64,000 nt of DNA from DAHVFK01 sp963755395 (GTDB taxonomy: Bacteria > Pseudomonadota > Gammaproteobacteria > Burkholderiales > SG8-39): assembly GCA_963755395.1 (NCBI GenBank), contig CAVWJJ010000004.1:496001-560000 (forward strand), in the 5' to 3' direction. A model generated the notes under the pieces. That model had not been told where the DNA came from, searched no databases, and saw nothing but the letters and a program-made list of their open reading frames with translations. Positions within the stretch are counted from its first letter, which is position 1. Each line of letters opens with the position of its first letter. Shown here piece after piece: positions 46,774-55,156 of this stretch. Made by a program: the position numbers and the translations under genes.

Positions 46774-47736
46774 CTAAGCTTCTTGCAATCTGCGTGCGCG
46801 AATCGCGCGCGCGAAATCGAGCACGGTCTGCGCCAGGCGCACGCGGTCCTCGAGGTTGCGCATCACCGTCTGCGCCACCACCACCTCCATGCCGCAGGCG
46901 AGAATGCCGTCGGCCTGGTCCCGGTCCGTGCCGTCGATGACGAAGCCATCGACCAGCTTGTAGTACTCCATCGCGACCGAGCGTGCGCTCACCTCGCGCC
47001 CGAGCTCGCGCATCATCTTGCCGGCGGAGCCAGTGAGCGCCTTGCCGCCGACGATCGGCGTCACCGCGATCACCGGCGCGCCGCGCTTGCGCAGCAGCTG
47101 GCGCAGTCCGTTCACCTCGAGAATCGGGCGGATCGAGTGGAACGGATTGCACGGCCCGATCACCACCGCCTCGAGATCGTTCGAGTGCAGCACGTCCAGC
47201 ACCGCATCCGAAATTCGCGCGTCCTCGGCGCCCGCGTACTCGAACCCGAGTACCGGCGGGTCGCAGGCGAGCTCGTTGAAGTATTCAGGGAACGGCACCG
47301 CGCCTTCGGCGGTCAGAACATGGGTATGCACCGGGTCATCGCTCATCGGCAGCACGCGCGCCTCGATCCCGAGCTGACGACAAAACTCGAGCGTGATGTC
47401 GGTCAGGCCGCGATCCTGGCGCAGGCCGTGCGCGCGCAGCAGCGGCGCGGCGAGCGACTTGTCGCCCAGGATCGGTCGGTCGGGGCCGCCGAGCGTCTTC
47501 AGCATCGCGTATAGTGCGCGTGTTTCGCCCGCGGGCTCCCAGCCGCTGCTTTGGCTCGCGATGCCGGCCAGCGCGTAGAGCATGGTGTCGAGGTCGGGAG
47601 AGAAGGCGAGTCCGAGGTGCTCGTAGTCGTCGCCGGTGTTGACCAGCACCGCAAGGTCGCGCCCGCGCAGCCGGTACAGCCCGTCCGCGAGCTTGGCGCC
47701 GCCCACCTGCCCGGATAGTGCTACGACCGTTCCCAA
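46774..47736 (-). CDS. cofD: CofD-like 2-phospho-L-lactate (or 3-phosphoglycerate) transferase, F420 biosynthesis
   Basis: 320 aa from TTG at 47736; no ATG or GTG fits near the conserved start TVVALSGQVGGAKLADGL, and an in-frame extension to 47877 looks non-coding. CofD hallmarks include VNTGDDYEHLGLAFSPDLDT and VVIGPCNPFHSIRPIL. The enzyme joins the GDP-activated side-chain acid to Fo, making F420-0. F420 is uncommon in Betaproteobacteria, and no other cof/fbi gene is visible here. Its stop lies 7 nt from the converging aceE gene. The family call is strong; whether the cell makes F420 depends on genes outside the window. Confidence 0.85.
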   Translation of the reverse strand: MGTVVALSGQVGGAKLADGLYRLRGRDLAVLVNTGDDYEHLGLAFSPDLDTMLYALAGIASQSSGWEPAGETRALYAMLKTLGGPDRPILGDKSLAAPLLRAHGLRQDRGLTDITLEFCRQLGIEARVLPMSDDPVHTHVLTAEGAVPFPEYFNELACDPPVLGFEYAGAEDARISDAVLDVLHSNDLEAVVIGPCNPFHSIRPILEVNGLRQLLRKRGAPVIAVTPIVGGKALTGSAGKMMRELGREVSARSVAMEYYKLVDGFVIDGTDRDQADGILACGMEVVVAQTVMRNLEDRVRLAQTVLDFARAIRARRLQEA

Positions 47737-47773
47737 TGCGCTTTCCCGCGAGCCGATCTGCGGGGATTCTAAG

Positions 47774-48463
47774 CTAGAACTTCTCGGCCCAGGGCCGCAG
47801 ATCGGTCTCGAAGGTCCAGGCCGAGCGCGGCTGCGTGTGTATGCGGTAATAAGTCTCGGCGATCGCGTCCGGCGCAAGCCCTGCGTCCTCGCTCTGCGCG
47901 TCGATCCTGCCGTCGATCACCACGTGGGCGACGTGGATGCCCTTCGGGCCCAGCTCGCGCGCCATCGACTGCGCCACCGCGCGCAGGCCGTTCTTGGCCG
48001 CGGCGAAAGCGGCGAACTGTGAGCCGCCCCGCAGCGAGGCGGTGGCTCCGGTGAACAGGATCGTGCCGCGGCCGCGCGGCGCCATGCGGCGCGCCGCCTC
48101 GCGCCCGACCAGGAAGCCCGCGTAGCAGCCCGCGCGCCACACTTGCTCGAACATGTCGGCCGGCAGCTCGGCGATCGGCGAGCGGTACCACGCGCCGGCG
48201 TTGAACACGGTCACGTCGAGCGGGCCGTGATCGTTCTCCAGCACGTCGAACAGTGCCATCACCGCGCGCTCGTCGCGCGCATCGACCGGCGCCGCCAGCG
48301 CCTCGCCGCCCGTCTCCACGATCGCCTCGGCCAGCCGCTCGATGCGCTCGGCGCTGCGCGCCGCGAGCGCGACCTTGAAGCCCGCGGCCGCGAAGCGCTT
48401 GCCGAGCGCGTAGCCCAGGCCTTCGCCCACGCCGACGATCAGCGCGAGCGGGGGCGCGCTCAT
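47774..48463 (-). CDS. Atypical short-chain dehydrogenase/reductase
   Basis: 229 aa from ATG at 48463, overlapping the FadH-like gene stop (ATGA). Rossmann motif GVGEGLGYALG near the start, NAG-type segment VFNAGAW and the ATGA-like TGATASLRGG. Where classical SDRs have YxxxK, this protein has FAAAK (QFAAFAAAKNGLRA), so the catalytic Tyr is replaced by Phe. The Lys and Ser are kept. It may use an altered mechanism or act as a non-catalytic binding protein. Substrate unknown; its operon partner acts on acyl-CoAs. Confidence 0.8.
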   Translation of the reverse strand: MSAPPLALIVGVGEGLGYALGKRFAAAGFKVALAARSAERIERLAEAIVETGGEALAAPVDARDERAVMALFDVLENDHGPLDVTVFNAGAWYRSPIAELPADMFEQVWRAGCYAGFLVGREAARRMAPRGRGTILFTGATASLRGGSQFAAFAAAKNGLRAVAQSMARELGPKGIHVAHVVIDGRIDAQSEDAGLAPDAIAETYYRIHTQPRSAWTFETDLRPWAEKF

Positions 48464-50439
48464 AGCCGCGCCGCCAGCTCGGCGCCCTCGAGCATCGCGC
48501 GCTTGGCGTCGAGCTCGCCTGCCTCGCGCGCGCCGCCGATCAGGTGCGGCGCATCGATCGCGCGCCGCGACAGCTGGCCCGCGCACAGGATCACGGTGTC
48601 GGCGGGCACCAGCTCTTCCTTGCCGTCGAGCGCAATGTGCAGGCCCGCATCGTCAATCCTGCGGTACTCGACGCCTTTCAGCATCTTCACCCCATTGCGC
48701 GCCAGCTCGGCGCGATGCACCCAGCCGGTGGTCTTGCCGAGCGTGTCGCCGAACGGCGTGTTCGAGCGCTTGAGCATCGTGATGCGGTGCGCAGGCGCCA
48801 CCGGCGCCGGCTGCGAGAGAGTTCCGGAAGGAGAAATGCCCCAGTGCGAAAGGAACGCCTGCGGGTCGAGCGTCGCGCGGCTCGAGCGCTCGAGCAGGTA
48901 CAGCGCGACGTCAAAGCCGATCCCGCCCATGCCGACGATCGCCACGTTCCGGCCCACCGCGGCGCGGCCCGCGAGCACGTCGGCGTAGCCGACCACGCTC
49001 GGGTGCTCGAGCCCGGGGATCTCGGGCCGGCGCGCATCGACGCCGGTGGCGAGAACGATTTCGTCGTAGTCCTTGAGATCATCTTCTTTCGGCGAGTGAT
49101 TGAGCAGCACCGTCACCCCGGCCCGGCGCAGGCGCTCGGCGAAGTAGGCCACCGACTCGGCGAACTCCTGCTTGCCGGGGATCTTCTTCGCCAGGTTGAA
49201 CTGGCCGCCGAGCTCGGCGTCCTTCTCGTACAGTGTCACGTCGTGGCCACGCTCGGCCGCGATCGCCGCGCAGGACAGTCCCGCCGGGCCGCCGCCGATT
49301 ACGGCGATTTTCTTCCTGTTTCCGGTCTGGTCGAAAGTCAGCTTCGTTTCCCGACCGGCGCGCGGGTTGACCAGGCAGGAGGCGAAGCGGCCGTCGAAGA
49401 TGTGGTCGAGGCAGGCCTGGTTGCAGGCGATGCAGATGTTGATCCCGGCGCGGTCGCCCGCTTTGGCCTTGTTCGCGAATTCGGCGTCCGCCAGCAGCGC
49501 GCGCGCCAGAGACACCATGTCGGCGTCGCCGCGCGCCAGAATCGCTTCGGCCACTTCGGGCGCGTTGATCCGGTTGGAGGCGATCACCGGGATCTTCACC
49601 GCGTCCTTCAGGCGCCGCGTGGCCCAGGCGAAGCCGCCGCGCGGCACTGCCTGTGAAATGGTCGGGATGCGCGCCTCGTGCCAGCCGATGCCGGTGTTGA
49701 GCAGCGACGCGCCGGCGGCTTCGACTCCCTTGGCAAGCTGCACAATCTCCTTCCCCGACAGGCCGCCCTCGACCAGCTCGAGCGCCGAGATGCGGTAGAT
49801 GACGATGAAGTCGGCTCCGACCGCGGCGCGCGAGCGGCGCACCGCTTCGAGCGCGAAGCGCATGCGGTTCGCGAGGCTGCCGCCCCAGTCGTCAGCGCGC
49901 TGGTTCGTGCGCGGGGCGAGGAACTGCGTGATCAGGTAGCCCTCCGAGCCCATCACCTCGACCCCGTCGTAGCCCGCCTCGCGTGCGAGCGCCGCGCTCG
50001 CGCCGAACGCGTCGAGCGTGCGCTCGATCTCGGCGGCGGTCATCTCGCGCGGAACGATCGGGTTGATCGGCGATTTGAGCGCGGAGGGCGCGACGATCGC
50101 CGGGTGCTTGCCATAGCGCCCGGCGTGCAGCAGCTGCAGGCAAATGCGCCCGCCCGCCTCGTGCACCGCGCGCGTGATCACTTTATGGCGGTCGCGGTCG
50201 GCGCCGCTCGCCATCATCGCCGGGTGCGGGCCGAGGTTGCCCGCCGCGTCGGGCGAGAAGCCGCCGGTCACCATCAGCGCCGCGCCGCCGCGCGCGCGCT
50301 CGGCGTAGAACGCCGCCAGGCGCTGCATGCCGTCGGGCCGTTCTTCCAGCCCGGTGTGCATCGAGCCCATCATGATGCGGTTCGCGAGCGTGACGTGGCC
50401 GAGGTCGAGCGGCCGGAACAGGTGGGGATAGGCGGTCAT
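48460..50439 (-). CDS. FadH-like NADPH-dependent 2,4-dienoyl-CoA reductase (OYE-family FMN/FAD/4Fe-4S)
   Basis: 659 aa, near the 672 of E. coli FadH. An N-terminal OYE-like TIM barrel (HLFRPLDLGHVTLANRIMM, QLLHAGRYG) is followed by the 4Fe-4S Cys cluster (CIACNQACLD and CLVNPRAG) and a C-terminal FAD/NAD(P) domain (VIGGGPAGLSCA, IVGMGGIGFDVA). FadH removes conjugated double bonds so that unsaturated fatty acyl-CoAs can be oxidised. Related enzymes include trimethylamine dehydrogenase and enoate reductase, so substrate is inferred. It starts with ATG at 50439. Confidence 0.86.
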   Translation of the reverse strand: MTAYPHLFRPLDLGHVTLANRIMMGSMHTGLEERPDGMQRLAAFYAERARGGAALMVTGGFSPDAAGNLGPHPAMMASGADRDRHKVITRAVHEAGGRICLQLLHAGRYGKHPAIVAPSALKSPINPIVPREMTAAEIERTLDAFGASAALAREAGYDGVEVMGSEGYLITQFLAPRTNQRADDWGGSLANRMRFALEAVRRSRAAVGADFIVIYRISALELVEGGLSGKEIVQLAKGVEAAGASLLNTGIGWHEARIPTISQAVPRGGFAWATRRLKDAVKIPVIASNRINAPEVAEAILARGDADMVSLARALLADAEFANKAKAGDRAGINICIACNQACLDHIFDGRFASCLVNPRAGRETKLTFDQTGNRKKIAVIGGGPAGLSCAAIAAERGHDVTLYEKDAELGGQFNLAKKIPGKQEFAESVAYFAERLRRAGVTVLLNHSPKEDDLKDYDEIVLATGVDARRPEIPGLEHPSVVGYADVLAGRAAVGRNVAIVGMGGIGFDVALYLLERSSRATLDPQAFLSHWGISPSGTLSQPAPVAPAHRITMLKRSNTPFGDTLGKTTGWVHRAELARNGVKMLKGVEYRRIDDAGLHIALDGKEELVPADTVILCAGQLSRRAIDAPHLIGGAREAGELDAKRAMLEGAELAARL

Positions 50440-50450
50440 GAGCCGGGATT

Positions 50451-50760
50451 CTAACTGCGCGTGACGAGCACCGTCCCCGCCACGATCAAAACTCCCCCGC
50501 CGAGCATCCCGGCCGGCGGCGACTCCGCGCGCGGGCACGCCCTGGCCCCAGCTTCGCACCGGCACGCCGGTCAGTCCGTAGCCCGCGCAGGCGCCGAGCG
50601 CCGCCGCGATCGGGGCGTAGAACGCTGCGTAGGCGTAGAGCGCGAACGGGATCGCCGAGTTGACCGTGCCGACGGCGAGGTCGTAGCGCCAGTGCCGGCG
50701 CGCGATCCAGGCCGGATCCCGATGTCCGAAAACGGCGAGTATCGGGCCGCGGGCCGATCC
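50451..50760 (-). pseudogene. Remnant of an EamA/DMT-family permease
   Basis: Two fragments of a drug/metabolite-type permease are readable on the reverse strand in different frames. From about 50760 downward comes a helix-pair segment (NSAIPFALYAYAAFYAP, then ALGACAGYGLTG), which corresponds to the middle of EamA proteins. At 50451-50500 comes a typical EamA C-terminus (GGGVLIVAGTVLVTRS, then TAG). The start of the gene and most of the second EamA domain are missing, and the two pieces are out of frame by one base. It looks like a deletion derivative squeezed between the fadH-like gene and the ada-alkA gene. Confidence 0.55.
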
Positions 50761-50763
50761 ATA

Positions 50764-52233
50764 ATGGCGCCCATGCGGCTCGACCCGACCACCTGCTACC
50801 GCGCCCTGCGCGCGCGCGACGCGCGCTTCGACGGGCGCTTCTTCGTCGCCGTGTCATCGACCCGCATCTACTGCCGCCCGGTGTGCACGGTGCGTCCGCC
50901 GCGGCGCGAGAACTGCAGTTACTATCCGAGCGCCGCGGCCGCGGAGGCCGCCGGCTACCGGCCGTGCCTGCGCTGCCGGCCGGAGCTCGCGCCGGGCAAC
51001 GCGACGATCGACGCGGTGCAGCGCACCGCGCGTGCCGCCGCGCTGCTGATCGAGGCGGGGAGCGTGAACGAGGAGAGCATCGAGACCGCGGCGCGCCGGC
51101 TCGGCGTCACCGGGCGCCACCTGCGCCGCGCGTTCCAGTCCGAGTTCGGCGTCTCGCCGGTTGCGTTCGCCCAGACGCAGCGTCTGCTGCTCGCGAAGCA
51201 GCTGCTCACCGACACGCGCATGCCGGTGACCGAGGTCGCGTTCGCGAGCGGATTCGGCAGCGTGCGGCGCTTCAACGCGCTGTTCGGCGAGCGCTACCGG
51301 CTGCGCCCGCGCGAGCTGCGCAAGGCGTCGCTGCCGGCCGCGGCGGGCGACGCGCTCGCGTTCGAGCTCGGCTACCGCCCGCCTTACGACTGGGGCGCGA
51401 TCGCGGGATTTCTCGGCGCGCGCGCGATTGGCGGGGTCGAGGCCTGCGACGGGAAGGCGTACCGCCGCACCGTGCGCATTTCGAGCGGCGAGGCGTGGCA
51501 CGGCGGCTGGATCGAGATCGCGCCGGCCCGCAGCAAGCCCGCGCTGCGGGTGAGCGTGGCAGCCTCGCTCGGCAAGGTGCTGCCGCCGGTACTCGCGCGG
51601 GTAAAGACGCTGATGGACCTCGCCTGCCATCCGGCCGAGGTCGCGCGCGCGCTCGGCCCGCTCGCGGCGCGCCGCCCCGGCATGCGCGTGCCGGGCGCGT
51701 TCGACGGCTTCGAGATCGCGCTGCGCGCGATACTCGGCCAGCAGGTGAGCATCGCCGCGGCGCGCACCCTCGCGAGCCGCTTTGCCGTAGCCTTCGGAGA
51801 TCCGCTCGAGACGCCGTTCGAGTCGCTGAAGACGCTCTTTCCGACCGCCGGCCGGATCGCCGCGTTGCCGTACCAGAGAATCGCAAGACTTGGCGTGCCG
51901 GCGGCCCGTGCGCGCTCGATCTGCGCGCTCGCGCTCGCGGTCGCCGGCGGGGAGCTCGATCTCGCGCCCGGCGCCGAGGTCGAGTCGACGCTCGCGAAGC
52001 TGCGCGCGCTGCCCGGCGTGGGCGAATGGACCGCGCAATACATCGCGCTGCGCGCGCTCGCCTGGCCGGACGCGTTCCCGCACACCGATTACGGCGTCAT
52101 GAAAGCGCTCAAGCTCAGCGACCCCAAGCGCGTGCTCGCGGCGGCGGAGCGCTGGCGGCCGTGGCGGGCGTACGCGGTCATGCAGCTGTGGCAATCGCTC
52201 GTCAATGGGGAACGCAAAGGAGACAGGAAATGA
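50764..52233 (+). CDS. Ada-AlkA type fusion: methyl-phosphotriester-sensing AraC domain plus DNA-3-methyladenine glycosylase
   Basis: 489 aa from ATG at 50764 (ATG at 50773 also possible). N-terminal Ada zinc domain with four Cys (CRPVC, ENCSYY, CLRCRPE), an AraC-type HTH (IETAARRLGVTGRHLRRAFQSEFG), then an AlkA domain with the helix-hairpin-helix LRALPGVGEWTAQYIALRAL and the catalytic Asp in HTDYGVMKAL. It senses alkylated DNA, may activate repair genes, and removes alkylated bases. Fusions of this layout are well known in proteobacteria. The stop overlaps the ogt ATG (ATGA), making a compact adaptive-response operon. Confidence 0.9.
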   Translation: MAPMRLDPTTCYRALRARDARFDGRFFVAVSSTRIYCRPVCTVRPPRRENCSYYPSAAAAEAAGYRPCLRCRPELAPGNATIDAVQRTARAAALLIEAGSVNEESIETAARRLGVTGRHLRRAFQSEFGVSPVAFAQTQRLLLAKQLLTDTRMPVTEVAFASGFGSVRRFNALFGERYRLRPRELRKASLPAAAGDALAFELGYRPPYDWGAIAGFLGARAIGGVEACDGKAYRRTVRISSGEAWHGGWIEIAPARSKPALRVSVAASLGKVLPPVLARVKTLMDLACHPAEVARALGPLAARRPGMRVPGAFDGFEIALRAILGQQVSIAAARTLASRFAVAFGDPLETPFESLKTLFPTAGRIAALPYQRIARLGVPAARARSICALALAVAGGELDLAPGAEVESTLAKLRALPGVGEWTAQYIALRALAWPDAFPHTDYGVMKALKLSDPKRVLAAAERWRPWRAYAVMQLWQSLVNGERKGDRK

Positions 52234-52736
52234 AACGCTACGACTACTACGAAAGCCCCTGCGGGCGCATGCTGCTGGTGGCCGACGGCGAGGCGCTGTG
52301 CGGCGCGTACTTCGTCGGCCAGAAGCATTTCAAGGAGATCGGCAGCGACTGGCGGCACGAGCCGCGCGCGGCGCCTCTGCTTCAGGCAAGGCGGGAGCTC
52401 GACGAGTACTTCGCCGGCAAACGAAGGAAGTTCGATGTCGCGCTCGCGGCCGAGGGCACGCCGTTCCAGCGCGCGGTGTGGCGGGCGATCGCGGGCGTCG
52501 GGTTCGGCGAGACGATCAGCTACGCCGAGCTCGCGCGCCGCGCCGGCCGCCCGGGCAGCGCGCGCGCCGCGGGCGCCGCGACCGGGCGCAACCCGATCGG
52601 CGTGATCGTGCCCTGCCACCGCATCGTCGGCGCCGATGGCAACCTGACCGGCTATGCCGGCGGGATCGACAAGAAGGTCGCGCTGCTCGCGCTCGAGGCC
52701 AAGACGGCTTCAGCCGGCCATCGTCAGGCCGCCTGA
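52230..52736 (+). CDS. ogt: Methylated-DNA-protein cysteine methyltransferase (Ogt)
   Basis: 168 aa, with the N-terminal Ada-like fold (RYDYYESPCGRMLLVADGEAL) and the active-site PCHRIVGADGNLTGYAGG containing the acceptor Cys. It reverses O6-methylguanine in a suicide reaction. The gene is translationally coupled to the Ada-AlkA gene. Its last 27 nt overlap tail to tail with the SDR gene on the other strand. Confidence 0.93.
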   Translation: MKRYDYYESPCGRMLLVADGEALCGAYFVGQKHFKEIGSDWRHEPRAAPLLQARRELDEYFAGKRRKFDVALAAEGTPFQRAVWRAIAGVGFGETISYAELARRAGRPGSARAAGAATGRNPIGVIVPCHRIVGADGNLTGYAGGIDKKVALLALEAKTASAGHRQAA

Positions 52737-53450
52737 GACGCTGATCACTTGCCCGGTGAGGTAGGCAGCCTCGTCGGAGGCGAGAAAGGCAACGATGCCG
52801 GGCACGTCGTCGGGCTTGCCGACGCGCTTTAGCGGGATCGCGCGCACCAGCGCGTCGTAGACCTTCTTTCCGGCCTCGCCCTCGCCGAGGAAGCCGCGCA
52901 GGATCGGGGTGTCGGTCGGGCCGGGGCAGACCGCGTTCACGGTCACGCCTTTTCTCGCCAATTCCCTTGCGAGAGTCTTGGTGAGCGAGAGGATGCCGCC
53001 CTTGCAGGCGGAGTACACCGACTCGCCGGAGGAGCCCACGCGCGCGGCGTCGGACGAGATGTTGACCACTCTTCCCGCTCCACGCGCGGCCATCTGCGGC
53101 AGCACCAGGTGGTGCATGTTGAGCGGGCCCCTGAGGTTGATCGCGATCAGCTCCTCCCATTCGGCGGGATTGCTGTCGAGGAAGTTCTGGAACCGGTCCC
53201 AGCCCGCGTTGTTGACCAGTACGTCGATCTGCCCGGCGGACAGGACGGCGTTCCTCGCCGCGGCGTAGTCCGAGATGTCGAACACCAGGGCCGTACCTCC
53301 GACCTCCGCCGCGACGGCGTTCGCGCCTTGCTCGTTCCTGTCCGCGACCAGCACGCGCGCGCTTTCCTCGGCGAAGCGGCGGCAGATCGCGGCTCCGATC
53401 GCGCCCCCGCCGCCGGTCACCAGGACCGACTTGTCGCGCAGCCCCTTCAC
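52710..53450 (-). CDS. BadH-like 2-hydroxycyclohexanecarboxyl-CoA dehydrogenase (SDR)
   Basis: 246 aa from GTG at 53450, overlapping the paaK stop (GTGA). Classical SDR: TGGGGAIGAAI, VLVNNAGWDRF, active-site Ser in VNISSDAARVGSS and YSACKGG (YxxxK). The blocks NNAGWDxF, GPLNMHHLVLPQM, SDAARVGSSGE and VCPGPTDTPIL follow what I recall of BadH from anaerobic cyclohexanecarboxylate degradation. It may therefore oxidise a 2-hydroxyacyl ring-CoA. It sits in the paaG-paaI-paaK operon, an unusual pairing. FabG-like activity cannot be excluded. Confidence 0.78.
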   Translation of the reverse strand: MKGLRDKSVLVTGGGGAIGAAICRRFAEESARVLVADRNEQGANAVAAEVGGTALVFDISDYAAARNAVLSAGQIDVLVNNAGWDRFQNFLDSNPAEWEELIAINLRGPLNMHHLVLPQMAARGAGRVVNISSDAARVGSSGESVYSACKGGILSLTKTLARELARKGVTVNAVCPGPTDTPILRGFLGEGEAGKKVYDALVRAIPLKRVGKPDDVPGIVAFLASDEAAYLTGQVISVSGGLTMAG

Positions 53451-54727
53451 TTCGGGCGCTTGTCGACCACGCGCTTGGCTTTGCCGATCGAGCGCTCGAT
53501 CGAGCTGATCGGCACGATCCTGACGTCGGTGGTGACGCCGATGAACGACTTGATGTTGTGCTTGAGCTTTTCCGCCGAGCCGGCGTCGGTGCCGCCGGGG
53601 GCGAGCTCGACCAGCACGGTAAGGTGGTCCATCGGGCCGTCCTTGGACAGCTCGAGCACGTAGTGCGGGCTGAGCTCGGGCTGCTTGAGGATCATCTCCT
53701 CGATCTGCGACGGGAACACGTTGACGCCACGGATGATCAGCATGTCGTCCGAGCGCCCGGTGATCTTCTCCATGCGGCGCATGGTGCGCGCGCTGCCGGG
53801 CAGCAGACGCGTTAGGTCCCGCGTGCGGTAGCGGATCACAGGCAGCCCTTCCTTGGTGAGCGTGGTGAATACCAGCTCGCCCTTCTCGCCGTCGGGCAGC
53901 GACTTGCCGCTTTCGGGGTCGATGATCTCGGGATAGAAGTGGTCCTCCCAGATCGTCAGCCCGTCCTTGGTCTCGATGCATTCCTGCGCCACGCCCGGCC
54001 CCATCACCTCCGACAGGCCGTAGATGTCAATCGCATCGAGCCCGAGGCGCTCCTCGATCGACTTGCGCATCTCGTTGGTCCAGGGCTCGGCGCCGAAGAT
54101 GCCCACGCGCAAGGAGCACTGCTTCGGGTCCATGCCCTGGCGCTCCATTTCGTCGGCGATCGCCAGCATGTACGACGGCGTGACCATGATGATCTCGGGC
54201 TTGAAGTCCTGGATCAGCTGGACTTGCCTCTCGGTCATGCCGCCGCCGAGCGGGATCACCGCCAGTCCGAGGCGCTCGGCGCCGTAGTGCGCGCCGAGGC
54301 CGCCGGTGAACAGGCCGTAGCCGTAGGCCACGTGCACCTTCTCGCCCGGCTTGGCGCCCGCGGCGCGGATCGAGCGCGCCATCAGGTTGGTCCAGGTGTC
54401 GATGTCCTTTGCGGTGTAGCCCACCACGGTCGGCTTGCCGGTCGTGCCGGAGGAGGCGTGAATGCGAACGATCTTGTCCATCGGCACTGCGAACATGCCG
54501 AACGGATAGGTTTCGCGCAGGTCGGCCTTGGTGGTGAACGGGAACTTCGCCAGGTCGGCGAGCGTGCGGCAGTGCTGGGGCGAGACGCCTGCCTGGTCGA
54601 ATTTCTGCCTGTAGTGCGGCACGTGGTCGTAAGCGTGCTGCAGCGACCATTGCAGCCGCTGCAGCTGCAGCCGGCGCAAGTCCGCCAGCGGCGCCTTTTC
54701 GACCGCTTCGAGCGCGAATGCCGTCAT
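53447..54727 (-). CDS. paaK: Phenylacetate-CoA ligase PaaK
   Basis: 426 aa from ATG at 54727. Adenylate-forming enzyme with P-loop-like SSGTTGKPTVVGY, YGYGLFTGGLG, YGLSEVMGPGVA and the C-terminal RSDDMLIIRGVNVFPSQIE, all typical of PaaK. It activates phenylacetate (or a close aromatic acid) to its CoA thioester. A continuous open frame joins it to the preceding thioesterase gene, but that is due to a one-base insertion; its own ATG overlaps the restored thioesterase stop (ATGA). The C-terminal Lys region (SIGKAKRV) is present. Confidence 0.92.
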   Translation of the reverse strand: MTAFALEAVEKAPLADLRRLQLQRLQWSLQHAYDHVPHYRQKFDQAGVSPQHCRTLADLAKFPFTTKADLRETYPFGMFAVPMDKIVRIHASSGTTGKPTVVGYTAKDIDTWTNLMARSIRAAGAKPGEKVHVAYGYGLFTGGLGAHYGAERLGLAVIPLGGGMTERQVQLIQDFKPEIIMVTPSYMLAIADEMERQGMDPKQCSLRVGIFGAEPWTNEMRKSIEERLGLDAIDIYGLSEVMGPGVAQECIETKDGLTIWEDHFYPEIIDPESGKSLPDGEKGELVFTTLTKEGLPVIRYRTRDLTRLLPGSARTMRRMEKITGRSDDMLIIRGVNVFPSQIEEMILKQPELSPHYVLELSKDGPMDHLTVLVELAPGGTDAGSAEKLKHNIKSFIGVTTDVRIVPISSIERSIGKAKRVVDKRPK

Positions 54728-55156
54728 GCTTCCTCCCCTACGAGCTTGCCTTTTATCGTCGCCGGCCTTGCCGCGGAACAAGGCGATCAGCTGTCCGTGC
54801 TGGTTGGTCACTTTCATGTCGTACACGCCGCTGCGCCCGATGTGCGCCACCTCGACGCCTTCCGCGCTGAGCACGTCGCCCAGGTGCGCCGGCGCCAGGA
54901 ACTCGATCGCGCAGCCGGCCGCGACCGCGCGCTGGTTGTGGCTGTTGCAGGCGTAGGCGAAAGTCGTGTCGGCGAGCGTGAAGATCATGCCGCCGTGGCA
55001 CAGGTCGTGGCCGTTGACCATGTTCTCGCCGACCGCCATCGACACCCGCGCGTAGCCCGGGCGCACCTCCTCGAGGCGCATGCCGAGCCAGGCCGAGCAG
55101 CGGTCGTCGCGCGTCATCGCCTCCGCCGTGGCCCGTGCCAGCGCGAGCTTGTCCAC
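54724..55156 (-). pseudogene. paaI: PaaI acyl-CoA thioesterase gene with a +1 frameshift near its 3' end
   Basis: Hotdog-fold thioesterase from GTG at 55156: HGGMIFTLADTTFAYACN (catalytic-type Asp present) and VTNQHGQLIALFRGK match PaaI. In the given sequence the frame then runs on through the stop into paaK. Dropping one base at about 54765-54767 (AAGGCC to AAGCC on the coding strand) instead gives the normal tail PATIKGKLVGEEA and a TGA overlapping the paaK ATG; total 143 aa, the usual length. The fold is complete before the shift, so function could survive even if real. PaaI clears dead-end aryl-CoAs in phenylacetate catabolism. Confidence 0.8.

Noticed and set aside
53447..55156. A natural thioesterase-ligase (PaaI-PaaK) fusion protein
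   Set aside because: A normal PaaI tail and a TGA overlapping the paaK ATG are present one frame over; a one-base insertion explains the fusion.
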